Below, one piece after another: positions 43,776 to 51,347 of a stretch of DNA of 64,000 nucleotides. This DNA comes from Methylomonas sp. EFPC3 (GTDB taxonomy: Bacteria > Pseudomonadota > Gammaproteobacteria > Methylococcales > Methylomonadaceae). Made by a program: the position numbers and the translations under genes. Location: NCBI RefSeq assembly GCF_029643245.1, contig NZ_CP116398.1, positions 4,379,659 through 4,443,658 of the forward strand. The letters run 5' to 3'. How positions within the stretch are numbered: position 1 is the stretch's first letter; each line of letters starts with the position of its first letter. Below the pieces are notes generated by a model. That model worked only from the letters and a program-made list of their open reading frames with translations, was not told the DNA's origin and did no database searches.

Positions 43776-46030
43776 GGTTCGATTCTGACTTTTACGCCTT
43801 TGCCACGACCAATGACTTGGCATTCTTTTAGTGAACCGATGTCGCGCAGAAAGTCATAGCGCTTTAATTGCGGATACTGCTCTAAATAGGCCGATAGTTC
43901 ATCATCCGAAACGAAATACCAGGTTTCGTCTGTCTGGCCTGGCTGCGGTTTTACTGTGGTATTTGCTGACCGTACATGTTGCAACCAAGCCGATATGGCT
44001 TCTGGATAAGCGAGTTTTGCATCGACTTTGCTGGGTGGATGATTGACAGGAGAGATTGAATCGGTTGATTGCTGCTGGGGTGCCGAATTATCTTGGCTCG
44101 ACTGCTTCTGTTTAGGACTTTCTGGTTTTGTCTGTGACCGTGTGGTTTTGTTCGTTTTCTTGGGCTTTGCAGCCTGAGTTGCTTGACTCGTTGTGTTTAT
44201 CGGTGTGAGCAGAATTTGCAGCCTATTGCTGGGTTCTGCAGCCAACAGCAGGCCGCGAATTTGGCCCACCCGTTGTACTTTAAGCATGGGCGACAACACG
44301 TCGATGACCAGCCAACCTTTGGCTTCAATGACCTGAATGAATGCGGCCGGTTCGACCTGGAGGTTTTCAGGTACGCCAGGGAATGCCAGTAAAAACTGTG
44401 TTTGTCTGGCCACGACTTCCACATCCATCTGCCATTCGCCGCGATTGAGCTTATCAGCGATCTGGATCAACCATTCACCGGCTTGTCCTTGTTCGCGCAA
44501 CCAGGCGATGGTCAAGGTTTGGCTACTATTGCTGTCATCGGTGGCGATGTTTATGGTTTCATGATGGGCTATCAGTGTCTCGCTATTTCCAGATGGTTTT
44601 TGTGAACTTGTTTCATCAGTTTCTGCGATTACCTGCACATCGGCATTGCTAGGTGAGATGGCTGTTTCCTCCATAGTCATGACGGATGACTGAGCGGTCA
44701 AAGTGTCATCGATTATAGTCTGATTAACATCCCATTCTTCAGCATTTGGATGGTCAATTGCAGTAGGATTTTGGTGGAGCTCATCGCTCGCGATGGTGGT
44801 ATCAGCTTCGGCGGAATCAGCCAGTTCAATGGCATTGATAGCAACGGGTGGTTCATTACTGAAGATCAATTCCAGAGAAGCAAGGCGCAACATGTATAAG
44901 CCAACATCAAAACCGTCTGGCTGCATGCGCCAATAGCGATACTGGCGACCATCGCTCGCCACTTTGGCAATCGCAAAGCCACGTTCGATCAAAATATCCG
45001 CCAGGGTATCTTCGTCCCTGGGGATACCCGGTACTTTGTCTTTGGTCAGGATGGCGACGATATCCTGTGCGCCCATTCGCCAAACGATATGGATGCCTTC
45101 CTGAAAACGCCAAAGCCGGGCACCTTTTTCATTGACCTGCCATTGTCCACTTTTAACCAGACGGCGCATGGCATCGAACAAGTATTTTTCCACCGGCATG
45201 CCCAGTGCCGAATCATGGCTGTGGTAATGGGCTTTGAGATCGCGCTCAACGCTTTGGCAGTCAGCGGCGATGACCAACTCGGATAATTTGGCGCCGCGAT
45301 TCAAACCATGAATGGTTTCCAGCATGACCTGCATAATATCGGGACCCGGTTCCAGTATGTAGGAACGGGACGCTTTGGTCAGCACTCGTTCAATCACCAG
45401 CGCCGAAAACTGTTCGTGGCGCTTGTGACGATTCTCCCGCCAACGTAAAAAATAGCGGTCGATTTGATAGCGCTCGGCCCAGTCAGTCAGGTTTTCATCG
45501 CAGGGATTCCAGGTGTATTGGCCTTGTCTGTCGATGACCGCAATATCCGATACTGGTTTGCCAATGTCATGTAATAGGCCCGCAAAACACACGGCCAGTC
45601 GCCAACGTAACTCAAGGGTTTTACGCTCGCGTGGCGTGGCGTGGGTGGCAAACAAGCAGCCTTGTGAGGATAAGGTAGCCCAATGGGCGACTTCCAAGCC
45701 ATGACGGAACAAGCCACCCGCCCCGCGATGGTGATGCGATTCGGACGCCGGCAATAAATGGCTGAATGCCGCATAGCGTGCAATCACGGGAAGTACGACC
45801 GATTGGTATAACTCATCGGGTAACGCTAAAGCCTGTTCGATGGCTTGGATCAATTCCGCTTGGCTAACCAAAATCCGTTCCACCGGTGCGGCAGGCAGCC
45901 CCTTCATGAACGGCGGATAACGGGGTATCTCTTCTTCAGTGTGTTTTGGCACCTCAATCGTTACAGCCGGCGTTTCGCCGAAAAGCCGTTTGCCGATGCG
46001 TTGAATGAGGTGGGTATACAGATTTTCCAT
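43772..46030 (-). CDS. traI: MobH-class conjugative relaxase TraI
   Basis: About 752 residues from the ATG at 46030. A GTG at 46066 is in frame but would sit against the upstream palindrome. The N-terminal TraI_2 domain has the HD-type motifs of MobH relaxases: SESHHHRGAGGLFRHGLEVA (about residues 100-118) and CFAGLLHDIGKPVSD. The middle is variable and low-complexity with many Thr/Ser/Glu. The C-terminal TraI_2_C-like domain has WLQHVRSANTTVK and KECQVIGRGKGVKVRIEP. It nicks oriT and covalently pilots the strand into the recipient. It is coupled to traD. The palindrome 37 bases upstream likely controls it. Confidence 0.92.
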   Translation of the reverse strand: MENLYTHLIQRIGKRLFGETPAVTIEVPKHTEEEIPRYPPFMKGLPAAPVERILVSQAELIQAIEQALALPDELYQSVVLPVIARYAAFSHLLPASESHHHRGAGGLFRHGLEVAHWATLSSQGCLFATHATPRERKTLELRWRLAVCFAGLLHDIGKPVSDIAVIDRQGQYTWNPCDENLTDWAERYQIDRYFLRWRENRHKRHEQFSALVIERVLTKASRSYILEPGPDIMQVMLETIHGLNRGAKLSELVIAADCQSVERDLKAHYHSHDSALGMPVEKYLFDAMRRLVKSGQWQVNEKGARLWRFQEGIHIVWRMGAQDIVAILTKDKVPGIPRDEDTLADILIERGFAIAKVASDGRQYRYWRMQPDGFDVGLYMLRLASLELIFSNEPPVAINAIELADSAEADTTIASDELHQNPTAIDHPNAEEWDVNQTIIDDTLTAQSSVMTMEETAISPSNADVQVIAETDETSSQKPSGNSETLIAHHETINIATDDSNSSQTLTIAWLREQGQAGEWLIQIADKLNRGEWQMDVEVVARQTQFLLAFPGVPENLQVEPAAFIQVIEAKGWLVIDVLSPMLKVQRVGQIRGLLLAAEPSNRLQILLTPINTTSQATQAAKPKKTNKTTRSQTKPESPKQKQSSQDNSAPQQQSTDSISPVNHPPSKVDAKLAYPEAISAWLQHVRSANTTVKPQPGQTDETWYFVSDDELSAYLEQYPQLKRYDFLRDIGSLKECQVIGRGKGVKVRIEP

Positions 46031-46066
46031 AGCAAACCATGCTGACAGAAAACCGCAGGGGTCCAC

Positions 46067-46102
46067 CTTGCAGCTAATTTCAAATTCGGCATTTGCTGCA
46101 AG
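46067..46102. promoter_or_regulatory. Palindromic tra-regulon site, copy B (before traI)
   Basis: A 36-base imperfect palindrome: outer arms CTTGCAGC/GCTGCAAG match perfectly, the inner part less so (14 of 18 arm positions). It lies 37 bases before the traI start and 58 bases before the divergent lipoprotein gene, so it could serve both. Same element as 20410-20449 and 48730-48832. Confidence 0.65.
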
Positions 46103-46160
46103 AAGGCTTGAAAAAAGAGTGCTTAGTGTAACGAGCTCCCCAAAACCTTATGGAGCTTCC

Positions 46161-46619
46161 ATGAAACGCAATCCACTAACCGCATATTGCCTGCTGACGT
46201 TGCTGATCAGCACCGCATGTCAATCGTTGGTACAGCCAGACCCGTCAACTAGTCAAACGATCATCGAATCTCTTTTGCCGTTGTCTCAACCAGACCAACC
46301 TTGGCGACTTGATAGTGCCTGGCAAGCTAGTGCGCTTGGTGGTGCCGTTTATCGTGCCTCATCGCTGGAGCATGTCGTCAGGCAGGTTGATCACGCGTTA
46401 ACACCGACTGAACCGAACACGGAAAGTGTGGTTCAGACCGTTGGCGAAGTCAGTAGCCAAACAAACATTGAAGATCCCGAACTCCTCGAGCGAGCTTGGC
46501 GCAAATATTGTCATCATCAGCTGGATATGACGCCGGAAGAGCGCGCCTTAATTCTGGTGACTAAAATTCCACGCCAAATACTGAGTCATGGCTGCACGCC
46601 GTATAGCCTTAAGAAGTAG
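46161..46619 (+). CDS. Small lipoprotein of unknown function
   Basis: About 152 residues from the ATG at 46161, preceded by a GGAG box. The in-frame upstream extension to 46005 overlaps traI and has no leader character. A lipoprotein signal (NPLTAYCLLTLLISTACQS, lipobox STAC) is followed by an unrecognised mature protein with WRLDSAWQASALGGAVYRAS and LERAWRKYCHHQLDMTPEER. It ends 8 bases before trfA, so they may share a transcript, and it is divergent from traI. Surface exclusion or a transfer-related envelope role is possible but unsupported. Confidence 0.65.
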   Translation: MKRNPLTAYCLLTLLISTACQSLVQPDPSTSQTIIESLLPLSQPDQPWRLDSAWQASALGGAVYRASSLEHVVRQVDHALTPTEPNTESVVQTVGEVSSQTNIEDPELLERAWRKYCHHQLDMTPEERALILVTKIPRQILSHGCTPYSLKK

Positions 46620-46627
46620 GCCAGGCT

Positions 46628-47494
46628 ATGAGCAAGAATAATCATGACAGTCTGAACAATCTCAGCGATCGTTTCCAAAAACTGATCGACCATAAATCCG
46701 AAAAGCTGAAAATCGTTGCACCGCTGAAATCCCTTCCAACGTGGCCATCGACCATTCGCGGCACCCCCAATGCCTGTTTACGCAGTGCCTTGTTTGCCGG
46801 TGTGCAAGGCAACGAACGCATTGCTTACAAAAAACGGACATTGTTAGCGTCGGTAGACGGTATTGAAGTCCGCTACTTGGGCGTGCAGCTCAATCAATCG
46901 GATCTTGATGTCTGGATGCAAATCATTCACTTGTCCAGGCAGCAATTACCGGGTTTTAGCGTCACTTTTTCCGCCTATGGGCTGTTGACGGCCTTGGGCC
47001 GCAGCAGTGGCAAAAGTCAGCACGAATGGCTCAAAGAGTCGATGGCCCGGCTGGGCGGGGCTTTTGTCGAGATCACTTTTCAAGGCCGCGATACCTTCGG
47101 TGAGAAAGGCTTTTTGCGTTATTACCGTGATGAAGTGACTCAGCGGTATGTGGTGGAACTGACAGAATCGATGTTAAGGCTGTTTGAAGAAGGCTACACC
47201 TACATCGAATTTGAACAACGGCAAAAATTGCGTAAGCAACCCTTGGCACTGTGGCTACATGGCTTTTTGGCCTCGCACGCGGCACCGTATCCCTTGAAAA
47301 TCACTACCATTCATCGCTTGAGCGGTAGTGGCGCCCACACCTTACGCGATTTTAAATACCGTTTGCGTAAAGCCCTCAATGCCTTGATAGACATTGGAGC
47401 CTTGGAAAATTATGAACTTGGCAATGATGCTGTCAAGATCAAAAAGTGCCCGACACCCAGTCAGCAGCGCTATTTGGCGGGGCAATCGCATTGA
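46628..47494 (+). CDS. trfA: TrfA-family plasmid replication initiator
   Basis: A 288-residue initiator. It shows TrfA hallmarks: TPNACLRSALFAGVQGNERI, GIEVRYLGVQLNQSDLDVWM, FSAYGLLTALGRSSGKSQHE, and a C-terminal winged helix with LSGSGAHTLRDFKYRLRKAL. TrfA binds iterons at oriV and recruits the host DnaB helicase. The gene ends 7 bases before the first of eight iterons, a textbook rep-oriV arrangement. All parts seem present, so the replicon looks functional. Confidence 0.92.
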   Translation: MSKNNHDSLNNLSDRFQKLIDHKSEKLKIVAPLKSLPTWPSTIRGTPNACLRSALFAGVQGNERIAYKKRTLLASVDGIEVRYLGVQLNQSDLDVWMQIIHLSRQQLPGFSVTFSAYGLLTALGRSSGKSQHEWLKESMARLGGAFVEITFQGRDTFGEKGFLRYYRDEVTQRYVVELTESMLRLFEEGYTYIEFEQRQKLRKQPLALWLHGFLASHAAPYPLKITTIHRLSGSGAHTLRDFKYRLRKALNALIDIGALENYELGNDAVKIKKCPTPSQQRYLAGQSH

Positions 47495-47501
47495 AAAAAG
47501 C

Positions 47502-47695
47502 ACGGCATTCGACCGACGCTGTTTTTGGCCTGATTGTTGTTCTCGATACGGCATTAGGCCGACGCGGATACGGCATTCGACCGACAGTGGCACGGCATTC
47601 GACCGACGGGGTAACGGCATTCGACCGACAGGTACGGCATTCGACCGACGAAAAGCACGGCATTAGGCCGACGTTTGACACGGCATTCGACCGAC
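47502..47695. repeat. Iteron array of the plasmid origin (oriV), eight copies
   Basis: Eight direct 16-base repeats of ACGGCATTCGACCGAC start at 47502, 47548, 47570, 47592, 47614, 47634, 47657 and 47680. Two of them (47548, 47657) carry the variant ACGGCATTAGGCCGAC. Spacing is 20-23 bases, about two helical turns, so initiator monomers would line up on one face. The first is set apart by 46 bases. Located directly after trfA. Not a CRISPR: spacers are only 4-7 bases except for the first. Confidence 0.95.
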
Positions 47696-47713
47696 GCTAG
47701 GCCGAATGGGAGA

Positions 47714-47834
47714 AATCGCTGCAGGCGCTGCAGGATATGACCTGCAGCGATTCTTCAACCACCCAAAAACAGGCTGCTAATCTATTTATAATCTTTATTT
47801 AATCTAAATATAGGCAAGGCCTAGCTGTGGATAA
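47714..47834. other. oriV downstream elements: inverted repeat, AT-rich opening region, DnaA box
   Basis: After the iterons a perfect 12-base inverted repeat AATCGCTGCAGG...CCTGCAGCGATT (47714-47752, 15-base spacer containing another CGCTGCAGG) is followed by an AT-rich tract (about 47775-47812) suitable for strand opening. A perfect DnaA box TGTGGATAA lies at 47826-47834. The stretch to 47902 holds no gene. Order iterons, AT-rich, DnaA box supports a theta-type origin. Confidence 0.75.
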
Positions 47835-47902
47835 CTTTTAAGCCTTTTCGCAATGCAAAACTCCAAATTCATTTCTCAGTGATCGTTGCTAAGAGCCAAT
47901 GA

Positions 47903-48373
47903 TCAACGATTGCCTTCTTGCGTAGCCTGTTGAAATTGGTGGTAGCCATCGCGGATCTTGCCCAGTAACGCCAGTTGCTTACGAATATCGACAAATTCAT
48001 TTTCCAGTTCTTCCACCAAGGTTTGTTCCCAATCCGGCTCACCTTTCAAAATCTTCTGTAAGGGATAGCGATAGCCCAGGCCTTTTTTGAGGTATTGGCA
48101 AATCGGTTTGGTTGCGCCGTTTTGACGCAATGAAGCCATGCGGTACCATTCGATGCTGAATGACAAACTGCTGTCCCGGCGCCGGATACGAACCCCAATT
48201 CGGCCGCGTTCGTTTCTTGCCCCTTGTTTATGCCGGTTTTGCAATTGTCGCCAGTAATCATCGACCAGCATGCGGGCCTGGTCATGGAGTTGCTCGAATT
48301 GTGTTTCTAGCCAAATTGGTATGACGTTTTCCAATGTGGAAGTAGGCTGATTGTCTGATGGTTCAGTGTGCAT
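47903..48373 (-). CDS. mobI: MobI-like oriT auxiliary protein
   Basis: A 156-residue soluble protein. FEQLHDQARMLVDDYWRQLQ, a basic GRIGVRIRRRDSSLSFSIEW, then EWYRMASLRQNG and KGLGYRYPLQKILKG resemble MobI of SXT and IncC elements. MobI is needed there to start transfer and is encoded beside oriT. The tail is a short coiled coil (LENEFVDIRKQLALLGKIRD). It reads away from a repeat-rich region that starts right at its 5' end, as MobI does from oriT. The family call is from memory of the pattern and should be confirmed by a profile search. Confidence 0.6.
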   Translation of the reverse strand: MHTEPSDNQPTSTLENVIPIWLETQFEQLHDQARMLVDDYWRQLQNRHKQGARNERGRIGVRIRRRDSSLSFSIEWYRMASLRQNGATKPICQYLKKGLGYRYPLQKILKGEPDWEQTLVEELENEFVDIRKQLALLGKIRDGYHQFQQATQEGNR

Positions 48374-48390
48374 AAAATTCCTGTTACTTA

Positions 48391-48650
48391 TCTTCAGGGA
48401 TTTTGGGTGTAAATCCCTGATGGGAAAGGGGCTAAAAATGGGGTGTGTGCCATGGCGTGAAGCCTATGTCTGAACAGGAATGCTGTTTGCCTTATCCCTG
48501 TACTATCAGGGATTTTAAGTTGAATTTTTGGTGTGATGTCGATTGAAAATCCCTGAGCAATCTCATTGTTCGTTTACCTGTTCAGCGTTTTTAGTGACCA
48601 GATTTTCAAAAACGAGCACGCCAATTTCCCTGAATAGTCAGGGATACTGA
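48391..48650. other. Candidate oriT: cluster of CAGGGATTT inverted repeats
   Basis: A ~260-base gene-free stretch with many copies of CAGGGAT(TTT) in both orientations. One is a perfect 10-base stem TCAGGGATTT/AAATCCCTGA with 7-base loop (48394-48420). Another is ATCCCTG/CAGGGAT (48494-48513), and CAGGGATTTT pairs with AAAATCCCTG (48507-48555). A further one is TCCCTG/CAGGGA (48627-48644). Position beside the MobI-like gene and between the replication and transfer blocks suggests the transfer origin. A partition or regulatory site is the alternative. Confidence 0.55.
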
Positions 48651-48729
48651 CCCTCTTCACCCTGTCCAGACAATCAAGCGAGCCACGCCACGGCGCAAAA
48701 CATTGTAGGCAGCAGATCGCAACGCGTTG

Positions 48730-48832
48730 ATTGCAGCAAATGCCGAAAACGGCACTAGCTGTAGGATGATTTCGAAAATGAAAAACAGGTCGATCTTGCA
48801 GCAAATGCCAAATTCGACATTTGCTGCACGAT
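48730..48832. promoter_or_regulatory. Palindromic tra-regulon sites, copies C and D (before traF)
   Basis: Two tandem copies, about 65 bases apart. Copy C at 48730-48765 has an intact left half (TTGCAGCAAATGCCGAA) and a degraded right half. Copy D at 48793-48832 has 17 of 20 arm positions matching. Copy D ends 32 bases before the traF start. A TAGACA/TAGATA-like -10 follows at about 48845-48855, which would place the centre of D roughly 45 bases before the transcript start, as for a class II activator. Same element as at 20410 and 46067. Confidence 0.7.
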
Positions 48833-48864
48833 GATGAGGATGGGGTTAGATAGACAATGCGGTT

Positions 48865-49857
48865 ATGAACCGAATCGTCCGTCTATCCCTGATACTGTTG
48901 AGTTTTTATTGGCCGGTCTTTGCTGTCAAGGCAGAGAACACGGGCGAGTTACCTGCGGCGTCGTATTTCGAAGACAAGCAACGCGGCTGGTTTTGGTATG
49001 AAGTGTTGCCGGAGCCGATTAAGCCCGAGCCCAAAATCGAACCACCCAAACCCGATCCTCAGCCCGATACGGCCAAGGTAGAAGCGTCGGTGGTTGTACC
49101 TGTTCCTGATCAGCCTGAACCGCTGTCGTCAGCGTGGCTCAAACAAAACCTGGAAAAGTATCTCAACAAGGCCATCGACGAGCCCAGTCAGGAGAATGTG
49201 GCGGCGTTTTACTACCTGCAACGGGTGATGATGGATAAAGCCGAGCGCTTTACCAATGCCGCCCGTTATGTGGTGATGTCAGATCCACAACTCGATGAAT
49301 CCGTCCGCCGTCCGATTTCAACCTTTGCGGTCAACGAAGCCAATCACCAAGCCAGTGTCGCCGCCGATCACGCCCTGAAAACCATCGCCGCCAAAGCCGG
49401 TATTTTGTTTTTCTTTCGCTCCGATTGCCGCTATTGCCATGTACAGGCACCGATCTTGGCGATGTTGGAACGCAGTTATGGTTTCAAAATTTATTCGGTG
49501 TCACTGGATGGTTTACCGATGCCCAATGGCTTGTTCAGTCCGTTCAAAATCGATCAGGGTCAAGCCGCATTGTTGGGGGTTGAGCAAACCCCAGCGCTGT
49601 TTTTGATGAAACCACCGAAACAAATTATGCCGTTGTCCCAAGGGGTGTTGTCGTTGGAAGAAGCGTCCAGCCGCATCTTGTTGGCGGCCAAGGAAGCCGG
49701 TTGGCTGGAATCCTCGCAATATCAAACCACCCAGGGCATACGCTCAACGCCGATGTTGTTACCGGCAGCGGGCAGTATTAGTCCATCAACCGCTCAAAAT
49801 CCGCTATCGCTGATTCAAGCACTGCAAACCGGTGCGCAAATTGGGAGTGCTCCATGA
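48865..49857 (+). CDS. traF: Conjugal transfer pilus assembly protein TraF (thioredoxin-like)
   Basis: A 330-residue periplasmic protein. A signal peptide (LSLILLSFYWPVFAVKA) precedes the TraF opening YFEDKQRGWFWYEVLPEP, a proline-rich linker, and a C-terminal thioredoxin fold with a redox pair, DCRYCHVQAP (about residue 190). F-plasmid TraF lacks this CxxC, so this version may be redox-active. It supports pilus assembly with TraH. First gene of the traF-H-G unit, coupled to traH (ATGA at 49854), with palindrome D just upstream. Confidence 0.92.
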   Translation: MNRIVRLSLILLSFYWPVFAVKAENTGELPAASYFEDKQRGWFWYEVLPEPIKPEPKIEPPKPDPQPDTAKVEASVVVPVPDQPEPLSSAWLKQNLEKYLNKAIDEPSQENVAAFYYLQRVMMDKAERFTNAARYVVMSDPQLDESVRRPISTFAVNEANHQASVAADHALKTIAAKAGILFFFRSDCRYCHVQAPILAMLERSYGFKIYSVSLDGLPMPNGLFSPFKIDQGQAALLGVEQTPALFLMKPPKQIMPLSQGVLSLEEASSRILLAAKEAGWLESSQYQTTQGIRSTPMLLPAAGSISPSTAQNPLSLIQALQTGAQIGSAP

Positions 49858-51293
49858 CTTCGTTACCCTTGCGGCGATTCGTCGTGTTGCTGTTACTGAT
49901 CGAGACCAGCGTGCCGGCCTATGCCGACTTGCAGCAGGAGATGGACGGCATGTTTGGCACCATGACCAACTTTACCGCGCCGACCGCCCATTTAGGCCAA
50001 CGCCGTGGCGTGATTACTGGCGGCAGTCTGGTCGCCCGCAATGGCATTACCAACACCAATCTGGTGTCGTTTGTGCCACCCTCGTTCAGTGCCGGTTGCG
50101 GTGGCATCGATTTGTTCGGCGGCAGTTTCAGCTTTATCAACTTTAACCAGTTCGTGCAGTTACTGCGTAATGTCGCCGGTAATGCCGCAGGCTATGCGTT
50201 TCAACTGGCTGTTGGCGCGATGTGTCCCTGGTGTGCTTCAGTTATGACCGACCTGCAGAAGAAGATCCAGGAAATGAACCAGATGTTCAGCAACTCCTGT
50301 CGGTTATCGCAAGGCCTGGTTAACGATACCGTCAAAGCCTTCGATTTACAGAGCAAGGTCAATTTATCCAACGCCTCGTTTACCCAAGGCATCAGCGATG
50401 TCTTCTCCAGCTGGACCAACACCAGCACCTTGGGCGATCCCATGCAGCAAGTGAAGCAAAACGCCCCCAATGATATGACGCAGAAAATCCAGGGCAACTT
50501 GGTGTGGCGGGCCTTGGTCAATCAAAACGCCGGTGCCTGGTTTCGCTTTGGCGGTAATGACTTGTTGCAGGCAGCGATGAGTATTTCCGGCACGGTGATC
50601 GTTGACGCGCCGCAAGTCGCCGCCGACGGCAAAGGCGAAAACAACGCCATCAGCGCACCACCACCGATTTTACGCATCAAAGATTTGATGTACGGCAATG
50701 ATGCCGGTAACAGCTATCAAACGGTGAATTTGTATGTTTGCTCAGACGGCACCGGCGCTGATCAGTGTTTAAAGCCTATCGTCCGCAACGTCAATCTGGT
50801 GGGACTCAAACAGCGGGTGATGGAAATGCTGCTTGGCTCGGCCAATAACGGAAATGGCCTGATTTACAAATTCGCTACCAACAGCGGCCAAATTACCGCC
50901 GCTGAACAAGCCTTCATGCAAACCGTACCCGACGCCATCGGTGGCATGATCCATAACCTGGCCCGCGAGGATGCCGGCATCGCCAAGCTATGGGCCGAAG
51001 AAGCAGCACCAGTGATTGCCTTGGAACTGGCGCAATTGATCGTCAACGATGTGTTGAACGCCGTGCAAGTTGCCGCGCAAATCAATGACCATGCCTACGC
51101 CAAATTGCTGATGGACTCGTTGAGCGTAGCTCGTCAGCAGATTCAGGATGAATACGTCACCATCGCCGGCCGCTATGGCAATCCGCAAACCCTGATGGCG
51201 TTTTATCAACAGTTGATGAATACCGTCAAACCGCGTCAGTACGGCAGTGTCACCCAAGTATCGGCCAGCGGCACGGCGTGGCCGAGTCCGTAA
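49854..51293 (+). CDS. traH: Conjugal transfer pilus assembly protein TraH
   Basis: A 479-residue periplasmic protein. A signal peptide (RRFVVLLLLIETSVPAYA) is followed by TraH sequences: DLQQEMDGMFGTMTNFT, GQRRGVITGGSLVARNG, GCGGIDLFGGSFSFINFNQF and AMCPWCASVMTDLQKKIQ. A C-terminal coiled region is present near residues 380-440. TraH works with TraF, TraU, TraW and TrbC in pilus assembly. It ends 54 bases before traG. Confidence 0.93.
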   Translation: MTSLPLRRFVVLLLLIETSVPAYADLQQEMDGMFGTMTNFTAPTAHLGQRRGVITGGSLVARNGITNTNLVSFVPPSFSAGCGGIDLFGGSFSFINFNQFVQLLRNVAGNAAGYAFQLAVGAMCPWCASVMTDLQKKIQEMNQMFSNSCRLSQGLVNDTVKAFDLQSKVNLSNASFTQGISDVFSSWTNTSTLGDPMQQVKQNAPNDMTQKIQGNLVWRALVNQNAGAWFRFGGNDLLQAAMSISGTVIVDAPQVAADGKGENNAISAPPPILRIKDLMYGNDAGNSYQTVNLYVCSDGTGADQCLKPIVRNVNLVGLKQRVMEMLLGSANNGNGLIYKFATNSGQITAAEQAFMQTVPDAIGGMIHNLAREDAGIAKLWAEEAAPVIALELAQLIVNDVLNAVQVAAQINDHAYAKLLMDSLSVARQQIQDEYVTIAGRYGNPQTLMAFYQQLMNTVKPRQYGSVTQVSASGTAWPSP

Positions 51294-51347
51294 TGCCGGT
51301 TCATGCCGCTATGTCTTATTTTCTAGTTGGATAAAAGCAGGTAGCCC

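Noticed and set aside
47502..47695. Iteron array considered as a CRISPR array
   Set aside because: Repeats are 16 bases with mostly 4-7 base gaps, no unique spacers of 25-40 bases, and they follow a TrfA gene.
47394..47700. Several overlapping ORFs on both strands across the iteron array (80-92 residues)
   Set aside because: Their sequences are translations of the 16-base repeats in different frames (repeating HSTD, AFDRR and VECR-type words), not genes.
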